A stretch of 64,000 bases of DNA, taken from NCBI GenBank assembly GCA_026119935.1, contig JALRMH010000025.1, positions 186,001-250,000 of the forward strand. The letters are read 5' to 3'. The notes under the pieces were generated by a model that ran no database searches, was not told the DNA's origin, and was given only the letters and a program-made list of their open reading frames with translations. Numbering within the stretch: position 1 is the first letter of the stretch; each line of letters starts with the position of its first letter. The stretch comes from Endothia cerciana. Taxonomy: Eukaryota > Ascomycota > Sordariomycetes > Diaporthales > Cryphonectriaceae. Positions 48,425 to 57,793 of the stretch are shown here, piece by piece. A program made the position numbers and the translations under genes.

Positions 48425-48932
48425 CCTTGCTGAGCTCCGAATCGCAAGAAGGCAGTGGTTGTGGTCAACGGGTTGTTTCCCCGTCGTCAGTAGGTGGATG
48501 AAGCGACGCCCGTGAACTTCCAACTCGAGAGCTCCAACCAGACGCAGCCAATTCCCAAGCAGTGCCGGCCGAAGAACGCTCGGGCCAGCTGACCCTGGGA
48601 GTGGTGACGGAGGGGCGCTGACATAAGCTGGGGGAGCTGCATGTGTGGAATCCAGCAAACTGAGCGCATGCATGGAGCTCTCAACCAGGCTGCACCCCAG
48701 CCGCGTCGACATCCGAACCATCAACAGCTTCCAACTGCAGACCCTCGATCCCTCACTGCTGTCCCCCCCACCCCTTCTCCTGACGCCCGCAAAGACGACG
48801 CTCTCACAACGTCCTCGCCAAGGAAGCCCCATCATACTCGTCACTCGTCAGGTCTGAACATCCTTCTGTCCCTTTCCCGACAACTTGGCCAACACATCTT
48901 TGCGAGCCTACGCCCTGCTACAGACAGCAAAC
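48425..48932. promoter_or_regulatory. shared promoter between nuo40 and rpn9
   Basis: 508 bp separate the two divergent start codons, so promoter elements are probably shared. The right half is C-rich, as in many fungal leaders. I found no GGTGGCAAA-type proteasome element. Confidence 0.6.
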
Positions 48933-50187
48933 ATGCAACACGACGAGGCCACGCAGGTCTTCCTGCAGGAGGTCTTCTCCCATGTCTCCGAGCCCCTGCA
49001 GGCCGATACTCTACGCCTACAAGATCTCTGGGAGCAGAAGCTATGGCACGAGCTGACTGAGACCCTCATCACCATCTTCAACCACCCCGACAGCGGCCCC
49101 TTCCGCATGGCGATCTACAACAAGTTCATTCTCCAGTTTGCCGACAAGATCAACCAGCTCAAGCTCGTCGACCTCGCCCTGAAGGCAGCAACACAATGTC
49201 AAGGTGGGCAACGGCATCACTATCGTTCGCCATCTCGAATGGCATGCTGACAATCGTACAGATCTCCAAGAACGCCTCGCCTTCGTGGAGCTTGTCGCGG
49301 GGAAGGTCGACCCCGAGCTAGAGAAGAAGAAGAACAAGAAGGATGTAGACGAAGAGGAGGACCCAAACTCAAGAAATGCTTATGTCTACGCGACGGTCGC
49401 CGTGGCAAACGTGAAGCTGGACCTCGGCAAGCTTGACGAGGCGCGGAAGGACCTCGATAAGGCTGAGAAGAAGCTGGACGTGTTTGACTCGGTCGAGACG
49501 GTCGTCCACGCTACATTCTACAAGGTCAACGCCGACTACTACTACTCCAAGCAAGACTTTGCGTCCTACTACCGCAACGCCCTGCTCTACATCGCATGTA
49601 TCGACATCAAGAGCCTGGACGATGCCGAGCGGCGCAAACGGGCGTACGATCTGGCGACCTCGGCGCTGGTGTCGACGAGCATCTACAACTTCGGCGAGCT
49701 GCTCCTGCACCCCATCCTGGACGCACTGAATGACAAGAAGGACCAGTGGCTGCGGGACCTGCTCTTTATCTTCAACGCAGGTGACCTGACGAGATATGAC
49801 ATGCTCTCCGGCAGCATCGATTCCGACCCCCTGCTCTCCCAACACAAGGACAAGCTGCGGGAGAAAATCTACCTGGCGGCGCTGACCGAGGCCGTCTTCC
49901 GCCGACCGCCTCATGAGCGCGCCATGTCGTTCGCGACGATCGAGCATGAGACAAAGGTCAAGCCCCACGAGATCGAGCACCTTGTCATGAAGGCTCTGAG
50001 TCTGGGTCTGCTGAGGGGAACGGTCGACCAGGTGGATGAGGTGGCGAATATCAACTGGGTGCAGCCCAAGGTGCTGGACTTCAAGCAGATCGATAGCATG
50101 CGCTTGCGGTTGGCGGAGTGGGATAGTAGCGTCAACCAGCTGGGCAACTGGATTGAGAAGACGGGCCAGGATGTGTGGGCTGCGTAA
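48933..50187 (+). CDS. rpn9: Rpn9, 26S proteasome lid subunit (PCI protein)
   Basis: Rpn9 (PSMD13) is a structural subunit of the 19S regulatory-particle lid that needs its PCI domain for assembly. Two exons, 48933-49203 and 49262-50187, give 398 aa against 393 in yeast. The 58-bp intron has a GTGGGC donor and a TACAG acceptor and splits an Asp codon. The ATG at 48933 (AAACATGCAACAC) is chosen because the open frame upstream has no ATG. N-terminal helices (E-A-T-Q-V-F-L-Q-E-V, D-L-W-E-Q-K-L-W-H-E-L-T) and the segment N-A-D-Y-Y-Y-S-K-Q-D-F-A-S-Y-Y-R-N-A-L match the family. The C-terminal PCI winged helix includes I-E-H-L-V-M-K-A-L-S-L-G-L-L-R-G, D-E-V and the final N-W-I-E-K-T-G. Confidence 0.95.
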
Positions 50188-51568
50188 GAGAGTGCGTGTG
50201 GGGATGAACTATCTTGGTGGCGGGCATCGAGACATCGGCGTCACAGATGGTGGTGAAGCCGTGATTGTAAAACTATGCATTAGACGAGGCCTGATCTTGG
50301 AGGCCAAAAACCAGACGATCATGAGTACATGACACAAGGAGATTCCCGTCGTGGAACAATCACCTCGGCCCCGTGTTGTCGTCCTCACCATCACTTCTTG
50401 CCCCGGCCCGAATCTCGTAGAAGGCCTAGAGCGTACTCGAGGCCAGGTGTCAGCTCTACACATGGCTCTCCATCTCAGCTTGATGTGCCTTTTCGTGCTG
50501 TTAAGAGCAGTAGTCGACAGGACGCAAGCGACGACCTGCTGTAGGATGTAGACTGCAAGGGGAGGCGTCCATCCGCACGAGTTCCAGTTGCCGTGACTGG
50601 TGCTCTTCCTTCAAAGTCGCTACTTCCAATTTCGCAAAGCGAAAACAACCCTGAGCTTGAGGCCGGGCTGGTTCATATTACCTTTTCCTTTTTTCTCTTT
50701 CTTCTTCATTCCTTCTTCTCCTTCTCCCCCCTCTTCCCTTTTCCCGAGCTCTTCACGTGACTCCCATATGCTTTTGCAAGCCACCTCCTTTCATCCCGCC
50801 CATTTTCTACCCACAGACGCAGCCTGCTGCGCTCTTATATCTACATCTCATAGCCCCGGCAGCATGCAAGAAGCATTAAGGTACTAATTGCGATTGCTTC
50901 GGTCTTGCCTAGTCGCACTCCTCTAGCGTAACGCGCCCAGATTTGTCCCCCACTTGAGCCGATTCACTCAGGGCAGGGCGGTCCTAGTCTCGCAACTGGA
51001 CTGTTGCCATTCAGGGAATTGTCTCCCTCTGTATTTCGTCAGGTCTTGGAGCCCCACAGCTACTTGATTCTGACTAGATTACATACTGAGCCAGTACCAA
51101 TATCGAGGCATGCAGTCAGACGATCACATGGCCTCCGCTGTGAATTGTAGCGACAACGGACACGGCTGCCCACTATTGACCAGCGACGAGATGGGCGATA
51201 CCATCAGAAGACCTAGCTTGAACCAAGACCCTTTACCAAGGCACTTCAGCTAAGCAGTGCCTCTACGCCCTGGCGCCGAGATGGCCTATTCGACTTCAAT
51301 GCGCGGGCCCACAGGCAGGGACTCGGCCACGCTCAAGGTTACTCCGTACTACTGCACGCCCTATCAAACAGAGAGTCTCCCGCGAGGAGCCTGAACAACG
51401 GATCGGATCGCTTGCGCCACTGCCGACGCGCAAGAACCTCACTTGGTCGGAGGCCAAGGACTGGCGTGGTGCTGGCAGGGAGGGAAGCACCACGTCTCGA
51501 AGGAGCTGCCGGCTGTCGGGTGACTCAGGAATATAAATGGCGGTGGGGCTTATCGTTTCACTTGAACA
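50188..51568. other. intergenic, no supported gene
   Basis: A pyrimidine-rich tract (about 50683-50750) is the main feature. No coding signal is seen between rpn9 and the tRNA gene. Confidence 0.55.
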
Positions 51569-51674
51569 TCCGATATGGTGTAGTGGCCAACATTCCGCGT
51601 TTTCATGATCGCTCGCTTCAGAGGTGACGACTTGGTATTCCGCGGCGCCCGGGGTTCGATTCCCCGTATCGGAG
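51569..51674 (+). tRNA. tRNA-Glu (anticodon UUC) with a 34-nt intron
   Basis: The acceptor stem TCCGATA (51569-51575) pairs with TATCGGA (51667-51673). The D-stem GTGT pairs with ACAT. The anticodon stem CCGCG (51595-51599) pairs with CGCGG (51641-51645), and the loop TTTTCA gives anticodon TTC at 51602-51604. The T-arm CGGGG-TTCGATT-CCCCG carries the B box. An intron occupies the usual place after position 37 (about 51606-51639). A T-rich Pol III terminator (TTTTC, then TTTTT) follows from 51676. The sequence is close to the yeast tRNA-Glu pattern. Confidence 0.95.
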
Positions 51675-51854
51675 ATTTTCTTTGACTTTTTCTAGTTTTG
51701 GCGTTATTGTCTTTCCGTGGGAGATTTGTTAACCTTGTGGTTGGGTAAAAGTTTTGACAGTTGTTAGAAGCTCGCGTTTCTGGCGGTCCTCGGCCTAGGC
51801 AGGATATCCTGTAGACTTTTGACCCCTAACAACGACTTGATGAGCCAATCGTGT

Positions 51855-52370
51855 TCAAGGTACTCTGATTTCTACTCGGATAAAAAGCTGCTTGAAATAC
51901 TCGCTGTTCTTCAGAGCGGCCCAGAATACCTCCTCAGTGTACTCAGGCTCGTGAGCAGGCGCAGTGTCCACACATGACTTATTCTCATGTGAGCAACACC
52001 GGATCTCCCTGCTCTCAAGGCCTTCTCCCCCAGATGCCTTCCTGGACGCTTTATCTACGGGCCCGGTCGCGAAGTGTGGTCCCAGCCTGAAGTTGACGTG
52101 AATACCCACCTTCCCCCCCAAAGCGTCCTCTACTTGTTCACATCCCCAATGCTCAACCACACAGCGGCATTCTGTTACTGAGTGTTAGCTATCGGGTGGG
52201 GCCTGGCGGATACGAACTCAAGGTAAATCGAGAATATCTGGCAAGATACTTACCAAGGATATTTGAAGGTTGATGGATCCCTCTTGGAAAACATAGAAAT
52301 CCCAGAAGAGAGGCACGCGGTACTTTGCGTCCTGGGGCGCATCTGCGACATCAATTTTGCCTTGCGAATG
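51855..52370 (-). CDS. possible small gene or relic with one convincing intron
   Basis: A good intron lies at 52253-52172 on the minus strand, with a GTAAGT donor, a CTAAC branch site 15-20 bases from the end and a CAG acceptor. Sequence on both sides looks coding. Upstream, one frame reads K-I-D-V-A-D-A-P-Q then Y-R-V-P-L-F-W-D-F-Y-V-F. Downstream, another frame reads C-R-C-V-V-E-H-W-G-C-E-Q and K-V-G-I-H-V-N-F-R-L-G-P-H-F to a stop at 51855. These two best frames are not joined by the splice: the first meets a stop 14 codons later, and the second has no ATG upstream. It could be a decayed gene or an incomplete model. The family is not recognised. Confidence 0.25.
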
Positions 52371-53072
52371 TCACGGTGCACCGGTGGAATGAAACACTAG
52401 AGAGGGAGGCAAGATGAGGGCCGAACGAGACGAGCATGGAATCACCGGTTCTGTACGAAGGAGGAGTCTACCAATTAGTGTCCCTGGCCGGAATGGCAGT
52501 TCTATACTTGATGAAACCTACACCTTTCCACAAGAAGTACCTAGGTATGCCATAGCCAGGTATTGGGTACACGATCACAGAGAACGCGCATCTCGGTCAT
52601 TTCCTCACTTTTGTAATGGATGATGGTCTGGGATCCTGGCAGGGTCTATATGCTGCATTCTAGTCTCAAGATTGAGCAACCTCAGTCAGTGAGCAGATCG
52701 ACAGAGCCGGAAACGTCGCATGGGCAACACAGATAAGCGCACGGTTCAGATATGGTGAACAATGTCTACCAGAGAGCCAGTGGCCTGCAGAGCTTCTCGC
52801 GCAAGTCAAGTGCATTCCCGCGGAGCGCCGGCACTTGGGTCATCTGGCATAGGGCAGACGTTGACGCAAGGCACTGTCGGCCTTCCCCAGACTCCCTCTC
52901 CATTTTCCTTGTGATGTTGAGTAAGTGAGAAGAACGTGGAGGCGTGGCCAGTCTGCGTATGGTATTAGAACCAAAGCCTCAGGATTCCTTTTTGATTGTC
53001 TGGATGAAGTTAAAGGCCCTAAGATGCCCCACTGAAAGGTGACCCCTACAGTACTCAATGCCGGGGCGCGGC

Positions 53073-53103
53073 GGCGCGTCGCGCCTTCCTTCTCAGCGCG
53101 TCA
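53073..53103. promoter_or_regulatory. CGCG-rich element upstream of FEN1, possible MBF-like site
   Basis: A 13-bp inverted repeat GGCGCGTCGCGCC (53073-53085) is followed by a second GCGCGTC (about 53093-53099), roughly 165-190 bp before the FEN1 ATG. In yeasts, S-phase genes including RAD27 carry ACGCGT-type MBF boxes with a CGCG core. These sites share the core but not the exact consensus, so the role is inference. Confidence 0.3.
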
Positions 53104-53264
53104 ATTTGGAGAAGGCTTAGTTAGTGACATCACCAGCCAAACCTCTAGGTAGCATCATTCTCTCTTAGCCCCTCAAACCTCCTCAAAACGCAGAGCATTC
53201 ACAGCCGAGGAGGCGGAGATCAACCAGTCTATCCAGACAAGAGTGCAGCCATCGGATCGCCAAG

Positions 53265-54624
53265 ATGGGCATCAAACAGCTCTTCTCTATCATCAAGGAG
53301 GAGGCGCCGGACGCGATCAAGGAGGGCGAGATCAAGAACCAGTTCGGTCGCAAAGTTGCCATTGTGAGTTCGTAATCGCGCCGATCAGCTAATATCTATG
53401 CTGATGGCTTCTAGGATGCGTATGTCTACTGTTTCAGCCTCAAGCCCTGCTGTCATTGACCTTTTCGTAGCTCTATGAGCATCTACTCCTTCCTCATCGC
53501 AGTCCGATCCGATGGCCAACAGCTCATGAACGAGTCTGGCGAGACCACCTCCCACCTCATGGGTATGTTTTATCGTACGCTGCGGATGGTAGACAACGGA
53601 ATCAAGCCTATCTACGTCTTCGACGGCGCCCCACCGAAGCTCAAGTCCGGCGAGCTCGCCCGCCGATACCAGCGCAAGCAGGAGGCTACCGAGAGCCTGG
53701 AGGAGGCCAAAGAGACGGGTACAGCTGAGGATGTGGAGAAGTTCTCGCGACGGACGGTGCGCGTCACAAAGGAGCATAACGCCGAGTGCCAGCGCCTGTT
53801 GAAACTCATGGGCGTGCCGTACCTCGTCGCTCCTACCGAGGCTGAGGCCCAGTGTGCCGTTCTGGCACGGGCCGGTAAGGTCTACGCTGCGGCTAGTGAG
53901 GATATGGATACCCTCTGCTTCAACACACCCATATTGCTGCGGCATCTTACTTTCAGCGAGCAGCGTAAGGAGCCCATCCAGGAGATCCACCTGGACAAGG
54001 TTCTGGATGGCCTGGACATGGAACGCAAGCAGGTATGCATCCACGGCGACTCCCATGTGCTTTCATTGAACGGCAGACCTGCTGACTTTCGCCTCTCGCA
54101 AGTTTGTCGACCTCTGCATCCTCCTTGGCTGCGACTATCTCGACCCCATCCCTAAGATCGGACCCCACACCGCCCTCAAGCTGATCCGCGAGCACGGCAG
54201 CCTTGAGAAGGTCGTCGAGTTCATCGAGAGCGACAAGAAGGGAAAATATGCCCTGCCTGACGACTGGCCGTTTCTCAACGCACGCGACTTGTTCTTCGAG
54301 CCTGACGTCCGACCCGCCGACGACCCAATGTGCGACTTCAAGTGGGACAGGCCCGACATTGACGGCCTCGTGCAGTTCTTGGTCAACGAGAAGGGTTTCT
54401 CCGAGGACCGTGTCCGGTCAGGCGCGGCAAGGTTGGAGAAGAACCTGAAGAGCTCGCAGCAGAGCCGTCTGGAGGGTTTCTTCAAGCCGGTCCCCAAGAC
54501 TGAGGAGGAGCAGAAGGCGCACAAGCGAAAGTTGGAGGAGAAGAACGAGGAGGCCAAGAAGAAGCGGAAGGGCGAAAAGAAGGAGAAGGCCAAGGCCAAA
54601 GCGAAGCCTCGAGGCACTGCCTGA
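53265..54624 (+). CDS. fen1: FEN1 / Rad27 flap endonuclease
   Basis: FEN1 cuts 5' flaps during Okazaki-fragment maturation and long-patch base excision repair. Four exons (53265-53363, 53415-53419, 53471-54032, 54103-54624) give 395 aa with closed phases, the usual fungal length. The start M-G-I-K-Q-L and the N-domain are standard. The second exon is only five nucleotides (GATGC) and encodes metal-binding Asp34 and part of Ala35, completing V-A-I-D-A-S-M-S-I-Y; both flanking introns are 51 bp. Further active-site motifs are Y-V-F-D-G, E-A-E-A-Q-C, S-E-D-M-D-T-L and L-L-G-C-D-Y-L followed by I-P-K-I-G-P-x-T-A, the helix-hairpin-helix. The PCNA-binding box Q-S-R-L-E-G-F-F starts at residue 342, and a Lys-rich nuclear tail follows. 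Confidence 0.96.
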
Positions 54625-55911
54625 CCATCTTGCGCTCTCGTCCTGTGGGGATTTCTGGGACAGTTCTTCGCCATTTTCTGCTTTGCAAATTTTTTATTTT
54701 TTTGTCACTGATACCGGTAACAGTCCCGAAGGGCAATGGCGTTGCTACGGAGTTCAGGGGGCAAAACGGGTTCATGGCGAGGGGAGAAAGATTCGGACAA
54801 AGCAATGTCGCGATAGGTTTTCCTGCGGATATGATCCGCGAGCCACCACCAGAACGAGGCAGCTAGGGATAGCTGGAATAGAAGAGGTGCTACTGGACTC
54901 GCTTTCCATCTGAGGTTCTTTTTTTCTTCCTTTTTTTTTTTCTTTTTCTTTGGAAGACTTGACCAGCAAGGTCGGTGAACCGCGCCGGGATCAAGGCGGC
55001 CATCTCGCCATCGTACCGCACACGCCTCGATATGTCCTCATTCAAAGCAGACTGACAGAAACGAACGCGGTTATCGTGACCATATCTCCCCCGGAGTTAG
55101 TCACCCTGCCACATCGTGCGTATGTCTGTCAAGGCCTCGACGGCGGTCCGGGGGTTGCTGATGGAGCAAATTCTCCCGAACGAGTTTCCTTCCTGACAAT
55201 TTTGGAAACCGTGACCGTCAAGTCCCGGTTGGCAATCCCCGGCATTGCCTGTGACAAAGAGACCGGCCGGCTGCCGAGAGCAGTCTCATTTCCCAGTGAC
55301 ATGAGCCTCGGCATCTTCCTCATGCGGCCTGGGCAGGAATCATCACGGCGATGATTGGCCGCAGACCTCGATGACATCAGCACGTTCAGAGGGTGCCGGT
55401 TCCGTGGTATCATCACATGCCAAAACCTCACACCCTTCTTTCTCGGTGTCTCCCGGGGCCACCACATGACCTCCTTGGGGACCTGCTAAACTCTGAGAGC
55501 CGCACTGGTGCAACGCGGGATGGAGACTGGGGATCTTTTGAGCTTGGAACCCGCAGAAACAGGCGGCTGTGCTGGCACTGCCGGCTGTATGTAGGTGGCC
55601 TTCTTCCCCACGAAAACCCCGGATTGTCGTTGCCCGCGGTGGGTCGTAGCCGTGGGGGATTTGGCCCCGTGTCCTGTCCCTGACGCTCTCGTCTCCTATA
55701 AGCATGTGATTCTCCGTCGCTTTCAGCCGACTATCCCACCCTCTTCTCGAAATCCGCTGCATATTCTCGACTCGCCTTCCCTACTGCCGTGAAGACAAGA
55801 GACCTTCCACGCCTCCTCCCTCTCTTTCCCTCTTCTTTTATCCTGACCTCTCTGCATCCAACAGACTTTAGACTATTCGGCGTTTCAGAGTAGATCATAG
55901 TCTTGCCCACC
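54625..55911. other. intergenic, no supported gene
   Basis: It holds the FEN1 3' flank with two T-rich tracts (54689-54702 and about 54919-54951) and the pyrimidine-rich leader of the next gene (55735-55911). The frame at 54950-55354 (+) lacks motifs. Confidence 0.55.
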
Positions 55912-57793
55912 ATGTCGAAGACGTTTAGCACAAGCGACGTCTCGTCGCATAACAAGCCCGATTCCCTCTGGATCATCGTGGACGAGGATGTCTACGACTT
56001 GACCAAGTTTCAAGATGACCACCCGGGTAGGTGCCAGATCAGTCCACCATCCCTCCCCAGTGCCCTGGCTCCTCCACTGTGGGACCTCCTTATCTGACTG
56101 CCCTCCCGCCCGGAACAGGTGGCAAGAAGATCCTGCAGAGGGTAGCCGGCAAAGATGCCTCGAAGCAGTTCTGGAAATACCACAACGAGGGCATCCTGAG
56201 GAAGTACAAGGGCCAGCTGCAGATCGGCAGCCTCGACTCTAAGCCCAAGGTCGCGGCCAAGCCCGCCGCGGAGCCCGTGCCCGTCGCGGCCCCCAAGAAG
56301 GCACCCGCCAAGACGCCCGCCACGCCCAAGGGCCATGAGGAGGCGGAGGCGCTGCAGCCATTTGGAGAGCAGATCCCCTTCTCCGATCCTAACTGGTATC
56401 AAGGTGTAGGTTTTCCCTCTGCTCTTCTTGAAGACAATCTGGATGTCTGTGGCCGTAGCGAGGAGGGCACAGTGCTGATGATACCGCCTGCCAATAGTTC
56501 CACTCCCCCTACTTCAACGAATCCCACGCCGCACTCCGCGCCGAGGTCCGCGAATGGGTCGAGAACGAGATCGAGCCCAACGTCACCGAGTGGGACGAGA
56601 AGAAGGAGGTCCCAGCCTCAGTGTACAAGGAGATGGGCCGACGGGGCTACCTCGCCGGTCTCTTGGGTACTGCATACCAGAGGGACTACGTCTCCAACAC
56701 GATCAAGTCCGTCCCGCCAGAGCAGTGGGACCTGTTCCATGAGATGTTGATCACGGACGAGATCTCCCGCGTCGGCTCGGGCGGCTTCGTCTGGAACGTC
56801 ATCGGGGGGTTCGGCATCGGCTGCCCCCCGCTCGTCAAGTTTGGCAAGAAGAGCCTGAAGGACAGGATCCTCCCCGGTATACTCAACGGTGACAAGAGGA
56901 TCTGCCTGGCCATCACGGAGCCGGACGCCGGCTCCGACGTCGCCAACCTGACGTGTGAGGCCAAGCTGAGCGAGGACGGGAAGCACTACATCGTCAATGG
57001 CGAGAAGAAGTGGATCACCAATGGCATCTGGTGCGACTACTTCACCACCGCGGTGCGGACCGGCGGCCCGGGCATGAATGGTGTGAGCCTGTTGCTCATC
57101 GAGAGGGAGCACGGCGGCGTCTCGACCAGGAGGATGGACTGCCAGGGTGTGTGGTCCAGTGGTACCACGTACATTACCTTTGAGGATGTCAAGGTGCCCG
57201 TTGAGAACCTGCTGGGCAAGGAGAACCAGGGCTTCAGAGGTACATAAACACCCTACAACACACTATCGTTGACCGCCCTGCTAACAAGGGTTACAGTCAT
57301 CATGACCAATTTCAACCACGAGCGCATGGGCATCATCATCCAGTGCCTGCGCTTCTCTCGCGTCTGCTTCGAGGAGTCCGTCAAGTACGCCAACAAGCGC
57401 CGCACCTTTGGCAAGAAGCTCATCGAGCACCCCGTGATCCGCCTGAAGCTCGCGCACATGGCGCGGCAGATCGAGGCGTCCTACAACTGGCTCGAGAACC
57501 TCCTCTACCAGTGCGAGAAGATGGGCGAGACGGAGGCCATGCTGCGGCTGGGCGGCCCGATCGCGGGGCTGAAGGCGCAGTCCACAGTCACCTTCGAGTT
57601 CTGTGCGAGGGAGGCGAGTCAGATCTTTGGCGGGCTGAGCTACTCGAGGGGCGGCCAGGGTGGCAAGATCGAGAGGTTGTATCGGGACGTCAGGGCGTAT
57701 GCGATCCCCGGTGGTAGCGAGGAGATCATGCTAGACCTGAGCATGAGGCAGAGTATGAGGGTGGCGAAGCTGTTGGGCGGGATGAAGCTGTAG
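55912..57793 (+). CDS. cytochrome b5 / acyl-CoA dehydrogenase fusion protein
   Basis: Four exons (55912-56026, 56119-56405, 56498-57239, 57297-57793) give 546 aa with closed phases. Residues 1 to ~75 are a cytochrome b5 heme domain with axial ligands His37 (H-P-G-G) and His60 (K-Y-H-N-E-G). A Pro/Ala/Lys linker (about 83-118) joins it to a full acyl-CoA dehydrogenase. That domain has an N-terminal helical part, the signature A-I-T-E-P-D-A-G-S-D, F-N-H-E-R, F-G-K-K-L, I-F-G-G-L-S-Y-S-R and the late G-G-S-E-E-I-M, whose Glu is the expected place of a catalytic base. The enzyme should oxidise an acyl-CoA with FAD, and the fused heme may take or relay electrons. The fusion is known in fungi, but substrate and compartment are not. 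The C-terminus (G-M-K-L) is not a canonical PTS1. Confidence 0.92.

Larger units (their letters stand above)
51675..53264. other. intergenic region: tRNA flank, possible small gene or relic, FEN1 promoter
   Basis: Apart from the candidate at 51855-52370 and the CGCG-rich promoter element at 53073-53103, no feature is recognised. The ~100 bases before FEN1 are the likely 5' UTR. Confidence 0.5.
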
